This document shows positions 38,166 through 47,352 of a DNA stretch of 64,000 nucleotides, piece by piece. Position numbers and translations under genes: made by a program. A model generated the notes under the pieces. It was not told the DNA's origin, ran no database searches, and was given only the letters and a program-made list of their open reading frames with translations. Origin of the DNA: JAYPUA01 sp038133845. GTDB lineage: Bacteria > SAR324 > NAC60-12. The stretch is from NCBI GenBank assembly GCA_038133845.1, contig JAYPUA010000014.1, forward strand, positions 1 to 64,000, read 5' to 3'. The first letter of the stretch is position 1. Each line of letters opens with the position of its first letter.

Positions 38166-39299
38166 ATGCTTTGGAACGACCCACACCTCCCGGCCACCAG
38201 CGACTCCGGGGTTCTGAGAGCCGGTTGGACGTCTCCGGAAGCGCAAGCCGAGCCCACCGGCGCCTCCGTCTGGAGTTCTGGCCTGTGCGATCTGCAGATC
38301 AATGGATTTGCTGGCGTGGACTACAACCAGCCCACGATGACTCCGGAGGCCTTCGAGCGGTCAATGGAAGCGATGTTGCGTTCCGGAGTGACGCGGTGCC
38401 TCCCCACTGTGATCACCGGCGATGAGGCTTGGCAGTCCGGATGCTTTCGGGCGTTGGAGGCCGGGAGACAGGCCTCTGCCCTGGGACGGGAGATGGCCGT
38501 GGGCTATCACCTGGAAGGGCCATTTCTCAACCCGGAAGAAGGGTTCCGGGGCTGTCATCCGCATCAGGACATGGCCCCCGCACGCTGGGACCACTTCCAG
38601 CGCCTGCAAGAGGCGGCTGGAGGAAACATCCGCCTGATTACCGTCGCGCCGGAGATGGAGGGCGTGATGGAGTTGATCCCGCGTTGGGTCGAGCAGGGAG
38701 TCGTTGTGGCGCTCGGACACTGCAACCCGAGCCGAGACCAGGTTCGCCAAGCCGTGGAGGCTGGAGCGACACTTTCCACCCACCTGGGAAATGGAACGGC
38801 CTCGCCCCTGCCCAAGTCGGACAATGTCATCCTGCGGCAGCTCGCCGAAGACGGCCTGAGCGCGAGCTTCATTGCGGATGGCATTCATGTGCAGCCTCAC
38901 GTACTGGGCGTCTACTTGCGCGCCAAGCAGTCTCCCCGGACCATTCTGGTCACCGATGGCACTGCCGGTGCGGCCACGCTCCCCGGACGGTACACACTCG
39001 GGCCGGTACCGCTGGAGCGCCAGGAGCAGGACATCGTCTACATCCCGGGGACACAGAGCCTTGCAGGTTCGGCAGCGACGCTCTCCAGCTGCGTGCGCAA
39101 CGTGACCCGTTGGTTCAAAACACCTCTTTCCGAAGCCGTTCAGTGGGCCTCGGAGCATCCTCGCCAGCTGCTGGGGATGAGCGCGACTCCGGAGGTTGGA
39201 GCATTGGCTGAAGGGGTGCGGTGGGTGCGTGAAGACTCCGGATGGCAGGTGGCTGAAGTGTTGCTGGGCAACCGCCGAGTCTCGGTGCTCGAGTCGTAA
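38166..39299 (+). CDS. nagA: N-acetylglucosamine-6-phosphate deacetylase-like amidohydrolase
   Basis: The protein follows the NagA type: CDLQINGFAGVDYN near residue 45, HLEGPFLNPE, LGHCNPSRDQ, THLGNGTAS (metal or substrate histidine) and catalytic aspartate VTDGTAGAA. The N-terminal beta-sandwich is short, and the histidine pair near residue 60 of some NagA is replaced by QIN. It could act on another N-acetyl or N-formyl sugar. Length 377. It follows the aldo/keto reductase by nine bases; no other amino-sugar gene is near. Confidence 0.82.
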   Translation: MLWNDPHLPATSDSGVLRAGWTSPEAQAEPTGASVWSSGLCDLQINGFAGVDYNQPTMTPEAFERSMEAMLRSGVTRCLPTVITGDEAWQSGCFRALEAGRQASALGREMAVGYHLEGPFLNPEEGFRGCHPHQDMAPARWDHFQRLQEAAGGNIRLITVAPEMEGVMELIPRWVEQGVVVALGHCNPSRDQVRQAVEAGATLSTHLGNGTASPLPKSDNVILRQLAEDGLSASFIADGIHVQPHVLGVYLRAKQSPRTILVTDGTAGAATLPGRYTLGPVPLERQEQDIVYIPGTQSLAGSAATLSSCVRNVTRWFKTPLSEAVQWASEHPRQLLGMSATPEVGALAEGVRWVREDSGWQVAEVLLGNRRVSVLES

Positions 39300-39327
39300 T
39301 CCGCAGAAGGGTGTGCCTTCCGGGAGT

Positions 39328-40677
39328 TCACGGATGGACGGTTTGGGGCCGGCGTGAGAGCAGGTGGAACCTGATGTTGTGCAGCACTGCGGCCACGGTG
39401 AGTCCTGCAATCAGTCCAGCCCAGATGCTCACCGGTCCGGTCTCCCAGACAAACCCCAGGAGATAGGCCAGTACCAGCCCGACGCCCCAGTAAGAGACCA
39501 GGTTGGCGATCAGTGGAATTCGGGTGTCCTTCAGCCCACGCAAGGCTCCCGTGGCGGAGACCTGAAGTCCATCTGAAAGCTGAAAAAGTGCGGCCATTGC
39601 CAGAATCTGCACGGCCATGGCGGTGACCGCCTCGTCGCTGGTGTACAAGGAGACGATCGTCTCCGGAAGCAGCCAGAACGCGCTGGCAGTCCAGGTCATG
39701 CAGGCCACGCAGAGCAGCACACCGACCCTTCCTCGAAACCGGACGGCATCCCAGTCTTTCTTTCCCACCGCATGGCCTACACGCTGGGTGATGGCAACAG
39801 AGAGGCCCATCGGGATCATGAAGGTTAGCGCTGCGATGTTCATCGAGATCTGGTGTGCCGCCAGAGTGGCGACTCCGAACGTTCCCATCATCAGGGCCAC
39901 CACGGCAAACATTCCCACCTCCGCAGCAAAGCTCAAGCCGCTGGGCAGACCGACTTGCAGAATTTCACGCCAATATCCCCAGCGAGGAGGGTCAAAGCGG
40001 GAGAGAAATTTGAGAGGTTGCAGCCTCCGAGAGCGCAGGAGGTAGAGCCACATTCCGAGGAGCATGATCCAGTGGGCGAGCGCGCTGGTCCAGCCTGCAC
40101 CGATCGCACCCATCCGGGGAAAGCCGAAGTTGCCGAAGATCAGCGTGTAGTTGCCGAGGACGTTGACCCCCAGTCCAAGGAGGCTCAAGAGCATGTTGGG
40201 ACGCGTGACCCCCAGCCCCTCCAGTCCGTGCTTCAGCGCCAGGTAGGCATAGGCAGCCGGGAGTCCCCAGCAGAGCGCCTCGAGGTAGCCATCGGTGATG
40301 CGGATCACCTCCGGGTCGTACTCCATGGCCTCCAGCAGCGGCTCGAGGTTGGGAAGCAGGAGGAGGCTGAGCAAGGCCAGGAGCTGGCTGACCCACAGAC
40401 CCTGGCGCACGCTCGGGGCAATGCGCCGGTGACGCCCGGAGCCTTGGAGTTGTGCGACAATCGGCGTCATGGCGACCAGGACTCCGATCACGAAGCAGAC
40501 CAGCGGGTGAAAGAGAGCGCTGGCCGTGGCGATTGCGGCCAGCTCGTTGGGGCCGGCATGTCCGGACATGACGGTGTCGACAAACTGCATCGAGAGGCTC
40601 AGCACCTGAGAGATCACCACCGGGAGACCGATGTGGATCAGAGCGCGCAGCTCCTGCAGGACGGGTGCAGGCTTCAC
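39328..40677 (-). CDS. MATE-family multidrug/toxin efflux transporter
   Basis: An inner-membrane antiporter of 449 residues with twelve predicted helices. The MATE family features are IGLPVVISQVLSLSMQFVDTVMSG at the start of the N-lobe, the PLxCFVIG helix, and the repeat in the C-lobe (GLPSGLSFAAEVGMFAVVALMM). A GTG start at 40677 is chosen because it overlaps the stop of the upstream DUF1289 gene as GTGA; a longer frame to 40788 would run through that gene. Substrates are unknown. Confidence 0.9.
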   Translation of the reverse strand: MKPAPVLQELRALIHIGLPVVISQVLSLSMQFVDTVMSGHAGPNELAAIATASALFHPLVCFVIGVLVAMTPIVAQLQGSGRHRRIAPSVRQGLWVSQLLALLSLLLLPNLEPLLEAMEYDPEVIRITDGYLEALCWGLPAAYAYLALKHGLEGLGVTRPNMLLSLLGLGVNVLGNYTLIFGNFGFPRMGAIGAGWTSALAHWIMLLGMWLYLLRSRRLQPLKFLSRFDPPRWGYWREILQVGLPSGLSFAAEVGMFAVVALMMGTFGVATLAAHQISMNIAALTFMIPMGLSVAITQRVGHAVGKKDWDAVRFRGRVGVLLCVACMTWTASAFWLLPETIVSLYTSDEAVTAMAVQILAMAALFQLSDGLQVSATGALRGLKDTRIPLIANLVSYWGVGLVLAYLLGFVWETGPVSIWAGLIAGLTVAAVLHNIRFHLLSRRPQTVHP

Positions 40678-40853
40678 GAAGGACGTCGAGGCTCCGCCTG
40701 GAGGCGGTCCATGATCTGCTCGCGTTCCTTTGCCGACATTGCGGTCCAGCGAGCGATCTCCTCCAGCGTCCGGCCACACCCCAGGCACTGGCCGTTGCGG
40801 TCCAATTCACACCTTTTGATGCAAGGAGAGGGGATGAGTGTGGGAATGGACAT
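40674..40853 (-). CDS. DUF1289 family protein, 59 aa
   Basis: Minus-strand frame starting at 40853 gives a 59-residue protein with the DUF1289 signature: SPCIKRCELDRNGQCLGCGR (from residue 9), then TLEEIARWTAMSAKERE. The four cysteines suggest a metal-binding or iron-sulfur small protein. The start has GGAATG-type context (TTCCGGAATG before ATG) but no strong Shine-Dalgarno. It ends in a GTGA overlap with the MATE gene, so the two are coupled. Function unknown. Confidence 0.88.
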   Translation of the reverse strand: MSIPTLIPSPCIKRCELDRNGQCLGCGRTLEEIARWTAMSAKEREQIMDRLQAEPRRPS

Positions 40854-40995
40854 TCCGGAAGCGCAGAAGGTTGCGGAGTCGGTTCAGGAAGAAAATTCAA
40901 ATATCCTGAAAGCCGACCCCGGAAAGACCAAGTCAAATCAGGGAACCCGGGCAATGCGTAACATTTCGTTTTTTCGTTTATCCCGTCAATCGAGG

Positions 40996-41001
40996 TATGA
41001 T
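40996..41001 (+). promoter_or_regulatory. predicted -10 element of the ftsH promoter
   Basis: TATGAT sits 54 bases before the ftsH ATG inside an AT-rich stretch. The base run TTCGTT 17 bases upstream is a poor -35 box, so an activator or another sigma factor may be used. No heat-shock sigma32 consensus was seen. Confidence 0.4.
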
Positions 41002-41054
41002 AGACTTTCAAAAAGCAAAACCATTCTGAATGGTGAAACTCATCGAGAGTACTT

Positions 41055-42890
41055 ATGAAAGGAATGAAGAGCGAAAATCTGTTGATCATCCTCAGCATCT
41101 TGGTCCTGTCCTTGTTCCTGGTGAACATGTTCAACGGATCTTCGATGGGCCCGCGGGTCAATGAGATCATCTACAGCGACTTCCGGAGCCAGGTGCTGAG
41201 CGGGGAAGTCATCAGCGCTCAAATGATCGGAGACTCGCGTGTCGAAGGGTTCCTCGCGGATGGCAACCCCTACCGGACCTATGTCCCCCCAGAGCATCCG
41301 GGGGTGGTCGAGATGCTTCGAGTGAACGGGGTGCAGTTCAGCTTCATGCCGGAACCTGGACTGCCCTGGTATCTGAGCCTGTTCATCCACTGGGGGCCGT
41401 TCCTGCTGATCTTTGGTATCTGGATCTTCCTGATGCGCCGTATGCAGGGCGGAGGAGCCGGGAAGATGTTCTCTCTGGGAAGGAGTCGGGCCAACAAGAT
41501 TGAGCCGGATCAACTGCAGATCACCTTCGAGAACGTGGCCGGAGTCCAGGAGGCCAAAGAGGAGTTGCACGAGACCATCGAGTTTTTGAGAGACCCCGCC
41601 AAGTTCCGCAAGCTGGGAGGGCGCATTCCGAAGGGGATGCTGATGTCCGGACCTCCCGGGACCGGAAAGACCTTGCTGGCCAAGGCCGTTGCCGGAGAAG
41701 CTGGAGTCCCGTTTTTTAGCATGAGCGGCTCCGATTTTGTGGAAATGTTTGTGGGCGTTGGTGCGAGCCGGGTCCGGGATCTGTTCGAGGAGGCCCGCCG
41801 CAACGCACCGTGCATCGTGTTCATTGATGAGATTGACGCCGTGGGCCGGAGCCGGGGGGCTGGGCTGGGGAGCGGAAACGACGAGCGCGAGCAGACGCTC
41901 AACCAACTGCTTGTTGAGATGGACGGGTTCGACGCCACCGAAGGCATCATCGTGATCGCGGCGACGAACCGCCCAGACGTACTGGACCCCGCCCTGATGC
42001 GTCCGGGACGTTTCGACCGGCAGGTGCATGTCCCTCTTCCGGATGTGCGCGGACGTGAGGAAATCCTGAAGATCCATGCCGCCAAGGTGCAGATGTCTGA
42101 AGGGGTGGACCTCTCGGTTGTGGCCAAGGGAACCCCCGGGTTCTCCGGTGCTGACCTGAAGAACCTGGTCAACGAAGCGGCTCTGGGAGCAGCACGTCAC
42201 AACAAGACGGCACTGACTCTGGCGGACTTCGAGTGGGCGCGGGACAAGGTCCTGATGGGTCCGGAGCGTCGGTCGATGGTGATGAGCGACAAGGAGAAAC
42301 GCACCACGGCCTACCATGAGGCCGGACACGCGCTGGTGTCGTCGCTGTTGCCGAAATCGGACCCGGTGCACAAGGTCACCATCGTGCCGCGCGGACGGGC
42401 GATGGGCGTGACCTCGTACCTCCCGGAGAACGACAACCGAAGCTATGACCGCGAGTACCTGAGTCACCGCATCGCCACGGCGATGGGAGGCCGTGCGGCG
42501 GAGGAGGTCATCTTCAACGAGATCACCACCGGCGCGAGCAACGACATCCAGCAGGCGACCGACATGGCCCGGAACATGGTCATGCGCTGGGGGATGAGCG
42601 ACTCCCTGGGGCCGATCGTTCTGGGAAGCGATGAAACCCACGACATCTTTGGGCGCGACATGCGGATGGATCGCGAGTACAGCGAAGAGACGGCGGTGGA
42701 GATCGACGAGGAGGTCCGGCGCCTGGTTCAAGGGCACCACGATCTGGCAGTCAAGCTCCTGAAGGAGAACCTGGACGTGCTGCACCGCATCGCAGAAACC
42801 CTGCTCGAAGAGGAGATCATCGACGGCTCGCGCATTCTGGCATTTCTGGGAGAACCTTCGGGTTCTCCCGCCCTGCAACCTGAAAGGTGA
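41055..42890 (+). CDS. ftsH: ATP-dependent zinc metalloprotease FtsH
   Basis: A membrane-anchored AAA+ protease that degrades membrane and regulatory proteins. TM1 covers about residues 8-25 and TM2 about 112-130, with a periplasmic domain between. Walker A GPPGTGKT is at about 199-206, Walker B IVFIDEIDAVGR follows, and the zinc protease site HEAGH is at 421-425. Length 611 is normal. It overlaps the psd start by one base (TGATG). In this genome it heads an ftsH-psd-fabI group, which joins membrane quality control with lipid synthesis. Confidence 0.97.
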   Translation: MKGMKSENLLIILSILVLSLFLVNMFNGSSMGPRVNEIIYSDFRSQVLSGEVISAQMIGDSRVEGFLADGNPYRTYVPPEHPGVVEMLRVNGVQFSFMPEPGLPWYLSLFIHWGPFLLIFGIWIFLMRRMQGGGAGKMFSLGRSRANKIEPDQLQITFENVAGVQEAKEELHETIEFLRDPAKFRKLGGRIPKGMLMSGPPGTGKTLLAKAVAGEAGVPFFSMSGSDFVEMFVGVGASRVRDLFEEARRNAPCIVFIDEIDAVGRSRGAGLGSGNDEREQTLNQLLVEMDGFDATEGIIVIAATNRPDVLDPALMRPGRFDRQVHVPLPDVRGREEILKIHAAKVQMSEGVDLSVVAKGTPGFSGADLKNLVNEAALGAARHNKTALTLADFEWARDKVLMGPERRSMVMSDKEKRTTAYHEAGHALVSSLLPKSDPVHKVTIVPRGRAMGVTSYLPENDNRSYDREYLSHRIATAMGGRAAEEVIFNEITTGASNDIQQATDMARNMVMRWGMSDSLGPIVLGSDETHDIFGRDMRMDREYSEETAVEIDEEVRRLVQGHHDLAVKLLKENLDVLHRIAETLLEEEIIDGSRILAFLGEPSGSPALQPER

Positions 42891-43759
42891 TGGGTCCCAA
42901 GCCGCTAGCCTTTCACCTCCTCCAGTACCTGCCCCGCAAGCACTTCAGCCGCCTGTGTGGGCAGGTTGCGGACCTTCCCCTCCCCGGAATCCTGCTCCAG
43001 CCCCTGATTCGCACCTTTGCCTGGGCGTTTGGGGTCGACTGGTCGGAAGCCGCTCTTCCTCCGGGAGCCTACCGCAATTTCACCGAATTCTTCACCCGGG
43101 AACTCAAGCCGGGAATGCGGCCGATTGCTTCGGGCGAGACCACTCTGATCAGTCCGGTGGATGGTACGATTGGGCAGTACGGGACCATCCGAGACGGGCG
43201 CTTGATTCAGGCCAAGGGGATCGACTATTCGGTGGAGGCGCTCCTGGGTGATCCGGAGCGGGCCCGGCGTTACGAGGGGGGAGAGTTCTTGACCATCTAC
43301 CTCGCTCCCCACAACTATCACCGGATTCACAGCATGGTGGATGGCGAGGTGCAGGCGTTCTCCTACATCCCCGGAGACCTCTGGACGGTCAGCCCCTTGG
43401 GGGTAGAGCATGTGGAGGGACTGTTTGCGGTCAACGAGCGGTTGACGTCTTTCATCACGACCTCTGCAGGAGAATGCGCCCTGGTGAAAGTGGGGGCAAC
43501 GGTTGTCGGACGTATCAGAGTGCGATATGATGGCCAGATTTCAAATCGCCCTGACGCGACCACGCGTCATGCGATTCTGAACCCTGCCTTTCCCATTCGC
43601 CGAGGCGAGGAGCTCGGTCAGTTCGAGTTGGGCTCCACCGTGGTGCTGCTGTTTCAGCCTGGTCAGGTGGAGTGGGGAAATATTCGTGTCGGACAACCGA
43701 TCCGGTTGGGAGAGGCGCTGGGGAGATTTCACTATCACCGCACGGAAGACAAGCAATGA
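42890..43759 (+). CDS. psd: phosphatidylserine decarboxylase proenzyme
   Basis: The enzyme makes phosphatidylethanolamine. The self-cleavage motif LGST is at residues 247-250, and the serine becomes the pyruvoyl group. SPVDGTIGQYG and HNYHRIHSMVDGEV are the family histidine and aspartate blocks. Length 289, one chain of the E. coli type. The ATG at 42890 shares its A with the ftsH stop; a GTG one codon upstream is an alternative. Its stop overlaps the fabI start (ATGA). Confidence 0.95.
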   Translation: MGPKPLAFHLLQYLPRKHFSRLCGQVADLPLPGILLQPLIRTFAWAFGVDWSEAALPPGAYRNFTEFFTRELKPGMRPIASGETTLISPVDGTIGQYGTIRDGRLIQAKGIDYSVEALLGDPERARRYEGGEFLTIYLAPHNYHRIHSMVDGEVQAFSYIPGDLWTVSPLGVEHVEGLFAVNERLTSFITTSAGECALVKVGATVVGRIRVRYDGQISNRPDATTRHAILNPAFPIRRGEELGQFELGSTVVLLFQPGQVEWGNIRVGQPIRLGEALGRFHYHRTEDKQ

Positions 43760-44538
43760 TCGATTTTTCTGGAAAACGCGGGCTGGTGCTGGGAGTGGGA
43801 AACCAACGCAGCATCGCCTGGGCGATTGTGGAGCAACTTCATGCACTCGGCGCCGAGTTGGGCCTGACGTACCTGACAGACCCCAAGGGACGCTTTGAGG
43901 CAAACGTCCGAAAGCTCGGAGAACAGGTTGGCGCGACCTTCATCCACGAGTGTGATGTCGGAGAGGATGACTCGATTGAGAAGATGATGGCCGCGTTGCG
44001 CGACCACTGGGATGAGATGGACTTTCTGGTCCACAGCGTCGCATACGCAGACCATCAGGACCTGAGCAACCCCTTCTCGGAAACCTCCCGAGAAGGCTTC
44101 CGGAAGGCCCAGGAGATCAGCGCCTATTCGATCCTGCCCCTGACCAACGGGGTTCTGCCGATGATGCGCAAGCGAGGAGCGGGGAGCATCATCAGCGTCA
44201 GCTTTATCGGTTCGACGCTCGCGGTACCGAACTACAACGTGATGGGGACAGCCAAGGCCTCTCTGGAGGCCTCAACGCGCTACCTGGCACGTCAGCTTGG
44301 CCCGGAGAACATCCGGGTGAACACCCTCTCTCCAGGAGCCGTCCGAACTCTGGCGGCTTCGGGGATCAAGAACTTCTCCGAAATGCTCCGGGTTGCCGGA
44401 GAGCACTCGGCGATGGAGCGCACCGTGTCCCAGCAGGAGGTCGCCAAGGCCGCAGCCTTCCTGCTCAGCGATGCCGCCTCCGCGATCACCGGGCAGCTGC
44501 TGTTTGTGGACTGCGGTTACTCGATCATGGCGAACTGA
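43756..44538 (+). CDS. fabI: enoyl-[acyl-carrier-protein] reductase, NADH (FabI)
   Basis: An SDR-type enoyl-ACP reductase of 260 residues. The catalytic tyrosine and lysine have the FabI spacing Y-x6-K in NYNVMGTAKASLE. The N-terminus GKRGLVLGVGNQRSIAWAI is the FabI cofactor motif. The start at 43756 overlaps the psd stop. It is the target of triclosan-type inhibitors in other bacteria. A nitronate monooxygenase family gene, a relative of the alternative reductase FabK, lies 880 bases away. Confidence 0.95.
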   Translation: MIDFSGKRGLVLGVGNQRSIAWAIVEQLHALGAELGLTYLTDPKGRFEANVRKLGEQVGATFIHECDVGEDDSIEKMMAALRDHWDEMDFLVHSVAYADHQDLSNPFSETSREGFRKAQEISAYSILPLTNGVLPMMRKRGAGSIISVSFIGSTLAVPNYNVMGTAKASLEASTRYLARQLGPENIRVNTLSPGAVRTLAASGIKNFSEMLRVAGEHSAMERTVSQQEVAKAAAFLLSDAASAITGQLLFVDCGYSIMAN

Positions 44539-45250
44539 GCTGCGGTGGCCGTCGCAGGTTCCTGACCAGCCGAGGCTCCCCCTCCCCCCAAGCCATTTCC
44601 AGCAAAAAGGCTTTACGTTCTTCCGCAGGCAGGCTGGAGTCTGCTTCGGTCAACTCCTCTGCTCGCCGGAGGAGTCGATCCCAGTCCTTTTGCAACACGG
44701 CCTCCGATTCTCTTGAAAGCACCAGAGGACGTCGCTCCAGACGCGCCGGCATTTCCGGAAAAGCGGGAAGCTCCTTCCAGAGAGGGCTGTCCGGATTCAC
44801 CAGCGCCTGCCGGGAGATCCGGAGCTTGATGCGATTGTTGGGATAAAGCTCCAAAGCCCTCAACTGATCCAGCTCCAACAGGAGACCGTTCAACTCCGGG
44901 GGCGTGAACTCAAAGTTCTGGCAGATCTCCTCCGGGCTGTAGCCGTAGGTCAACAGGTAGAGAAAGACCAGCATCCGCGGTTTGCTCTCCAGAACCTCGC
45001 GCAACTCCGGGTCCAGTACCGACTGGACCTCGGAGGCGTTGCGCTGGGTCATCTTGGCCAGCTCGTAAAAGTCGAGGTCCAGTACCTTGAGGATCCGCTC
45101 CAGACGCTTGAGAGAGAGGCTTTCTTCGGAGAACAGGCGTTTGATGCTCGACTCGCTCAGCTTCAGGCGCTGTGCCAGGTTGCGGTAGGTGATGCCCTGA
45201 ACCTTGAGGTAGAACTTGAGAGCATCCAGCAGTCTTGCGGTCTGAGTCAT
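44525..45250 (-). CDS. XRE-family HTH transcriptional regulator
   Basis: The N-terminus (residues about 8-62) is a Cro/C1-type helix-turn-helix: GITYRNLAQRLKLSESSIKRLF is the two-helix unit. The rest (residues 80-241) has no recognised ligand domain; residues 150-230 are rich in R and E. It overlaps the 3' end of fabI by 14 bases tail to tail and is divergent from the nitronate monooxygenase gene, whose promoter is in the shared 170-base gap. It may regulate that gene or itself. Confidence 0.88.
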   Translation of the reverse strand: MTQTARLLDALKFYLKVQGITYRNLAQRLKLSESSIKRLFSEESLSLKRLERILKVLDLDFYELAKMTQRNASEVQSVLDPELREVLESKPRMLVFLYLLTYGYSPEEICQNFEFTPPELNGLLLELDQLRALELYPNNRIKLRISRQALVNPDSPLWKELPAFPEMPARLERRPLVLSRESEAVLQKDWDRLLRRAEELTEADSSLPAEERKAFLLEMAWGEGEPRLVRNLRRPPQLSSP

Positions 45251-45291
45251 GATACTGAAAGGAGCGGATAACAGTACTCTGGGAATTTGGC

Positions 45292-45320
45292 TTCAGTTGA
45301 AGTTACCAACCGTTACAATG
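45292..45320 (+). promoter_or_regulatory. predicted promoter of the nitronate monooxygenase gene
   Basis: TACAAT at 45315-45320 is a good -10 box. TTCAGT at 45292-45297 is a fair -35 at 17-base spacing. It lies in the divergent gap with the XRE regulator gene, 100 bases before the start codon. Confidence 0.45.
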
Positions 45321-45420
45321 TAGTGTTCAGCATAATTCTGGGAAGCGACATTGCAATGCTTTTCAGACAAGTGGCTGAGAACAGACACCCTTGGGAGGCA
45401 TCTAAAGAGGAAAGAAACGC

Positions 45421-46701
45421 ATGACAAAGAAAGTTGACGATTTTCGCCTGCAGCTCAGAGGAAAAGAGTATGTTCCGATCATGGTCGGCGGAATGGGAGT
45501 GGACATCTCCACTTCGGCTCTGGCCCTGGAGGCCGCACGCCTGGGAGGAATCGGGCACATTTCCGACGCGATGGTCCCGACCGTCTCCGATCGGCGCTAC
45601 AACACCAACTTCGTGCAGCAGAAGTACCAGGCCCACAAGGCAAATGCGTCCTTGACCGACAAGACCGCAGTGCATTTCGACTTGGAACAGCTGGCTGCCG
45701 CACAGCGCCTGCATGTCGAGAACGCCATGAACGCCAAGAAGGGCAGCGGAGCGATCTTTGTCAACTGCATGGAGAAGCTGACGATGAACAACTCCCGGGA
45801 CACCCTGCAAGCCCGCCTGAAGGCAGCGATGGATGCTGGCATCGACGGCATCACCATGAGTGCCGGGTTGCACCTGAGTTCCTTCGAGTTGATCTCCGAT
45901 CATCCACGCTTCCGGGACACCCTCTTGGGGATCATCGTCTCTTCGGTCCGTGCGCTCAAGCCCTTCCTCAAGCGAGCCGCGCGTGTCGAGCGCCTTCCGG
46001 ACTATATTGTCGTTGAAGGTCCTCTCGCCGGTGGACACTTGGGGTTTGGCATGGACTGGGCCGATTACGACCTGAAGACGATCACCCAGGAGGTCATCGC
46101 TTTTCTCAAGGAGAATGACCTGCAGATTCCGGTGATCCCGGCAGGAGGGATCTTCACCGGGACGGATGCGGTAGAGTTTCTGGAGTCCGGGTCAGATGCC
46201 GTTCAGGTCGCCACACGCTTCACGGTCACCCGAGAGTGCGGACTTCCGGACAGTGCGAAGCAAGAGTATCTCAAGGCCAAGGAAGAGGACGTGATTGTCA
46301 ACACCGTCTCTCCCACAGGCTACCCGATGCGCATGCTCCGGCACTCTCCGGGAATTGGCTCCGGGATCAAACCGAACTGCGAAGCCTTTGGCTACATCCT
46401 GGACAAGGGCGGCAAGTGCGCCTATGTGGAGGCCTACAACCGGGAGTTGGCAAACAGCAACGGCGGAAAAATCGAGATCCAAGACAAGACCTGCCTGTGC
46501 ACGCACATGCGCAAGTTCAAGATCTGGACATGTGGGCACTACACCTACCGTCTCAAGGACACGACCTTGGCCTTGTCGGATGGCACCTATCAGCTATTGG
46601 GTGCGGCACACGTCTTTGAGGACTACCAGTTCAGCACGGATCACGAGGTCCGGCTCCCGGAGCCTGAAAACAACGCCGAGTCTCTGCTGGAAGTGGCTTG
46701 A
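45421..46701 (+). CDS. nitronate monooxygenase / FabK-type FMN TIM-barrel protein
   Basis: A 426-residue FMN-dependent TIM-barrel protein. The signature VVEGPLAGGHLGF and the flavin phosphate-binding PVIPAGGIFTGTDAVEFLESG are those of the 2-nitropropane dioxygenase/NMO group. An unusual C-terminal part has four cysteines (TCLCTHMRK, IWTCGHYTY and an earlier CAYVEAYN), perhaps for a metal or disulfide. GAGGAAAG precedes the ATG. True nitronate oxidation is not proven; the family also has enoyl reductases and PfaD-like proteins. Confidence 0.85.
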   Translation: MTKKVDDFRLQLRGKEYVPIMVGGMGVDISTSALALEAARLGGIGHISDAMVPTVSDRRYNTNFVQQKYQAHKANASLTDKTAVHFDLEQLAAAQRLHVENAMNAKKGSGAIFVNCMEKLTMNNSRDTLQARLKAAMDAGIDGITMSAGLHLSSFELISDHPRFRDTLLGIIVSSVRALKPFLKRAARVERLPDYIVVEGPLAGGHLGFGMDWADYDLKTITQEVIAFLKENDLQIPVIPAGGIFTGTDAVEFLESGSDAVQVATRFTVTRECGLPDSAKQEYLKAKEEDVIVNTVSPTGYPMRMLRHSPGIGSGIKPNCEAFGYILDKGGKCAYVEAYNRELANSNGGKIEIQDKTCLCTHMRKFKIWTCGHYTYRLKDTTLALSDGTYQLLGAAHVFEDYQFSTDHEVRLPEPENNAESLLEVA

Positions 46702-46707
46702 GCGGCT

Positions 46708-47352
46708 TCAGTCGTTTCGCACGAACGAGACGTTCCGGCGGGTCAGTAGGTAGACCGGGTACTTGAGGCCTTCTGTGAGATAGTGCTGAAGTCCGACGTC
46801 GGAGGTCCACCAGTTTTCCTCTGTATAGACCTCATTCGGTGCGGCTGACATCTGCAACTGCACCGGACTCCCCTCAAAGATCTTCTCGAACGCATACAGC
46901 GCCCGGCGCGTGTGAAAGGCATCTGTGACCAGGATCACCCGATTCCAGCCTCGAGCCTCTGCCCAGACACGCGTATCGTAGGCCTCGTCAAAGGTCGAGG
47001 TCGCTCCTCCCTTGAGCGAAGGGATGACCTCCACAGGGGCTTGGACCCCGGCCTCTGCAAGCACTGCCTGAGCAAACTCAAGATTGCTGGGATAGAGGTG
47101 GGCAAAGCGTGAATTCCCCTCTCTTTCATCAGTGACCCACAAGGTCGGAGCAAACTCCTTTTGGACCAGCTCGACTCCGTGAGGAGAGCGGGTAAGCCTG
47201 TTCCCGGAGAGGATCACAACCGCGTCCGCCCCCGGAGTAGCCGTATGGACGGTGAAGAAGCGGGCGTAGGCCGTGAGCAGCGTGGAGCGGAAGGCGTAGG
47301 CCAGACCCAACACCAGCAGCAGCGCGGCGATCGATCGGAGCAGCCCCTTCAT
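46708..47352 (-). CDS. DUF218 family protein (SanA/YdcF-like)
   Basis: One N-terminal membrane segment (residues 5-22) is followed by a Rossmann-like DUF218 domain: ADAVVILSGNRLTR, TSTFDEAYDTRVWAEARGW and ILVTDAFHTRRALYAF are the three family blocks. The protein would be anchored with the domain outside the cytoplasm. Members affect envelope permeability. The start at 47352 makes an ATGA overlap with the upstream cyclo-ligase gene. Length 214. Confidence 0.88.
   Translation of the reverse strand: MKGLLRSIAALLLVLGLAYAFRSTLLTAYARFFTVHTATPGADAVVILSGNRLTRSPHGVELVQKEFAPTLWVTDEREGNSRFAHLYPSNLEFAQAVLAEAGVQAPVEVIPSLKGGATSTFDEAYDTRVWAEARGWNRVILVTDAFHTRRALYAFEKIFEGSPVQLQMSAAPNEVYTEENWWTSDVGLQHYLTEGLKYPVYLLTRRNVSFVRND

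Noticed and set aside
39992..41170. 392-codon minus-strand frame across the MATE and ftsH starts
   Set aside because: It is out of frame with both the MATE gene and the DUF1289 gene, which carry the recognisable protein motifs.
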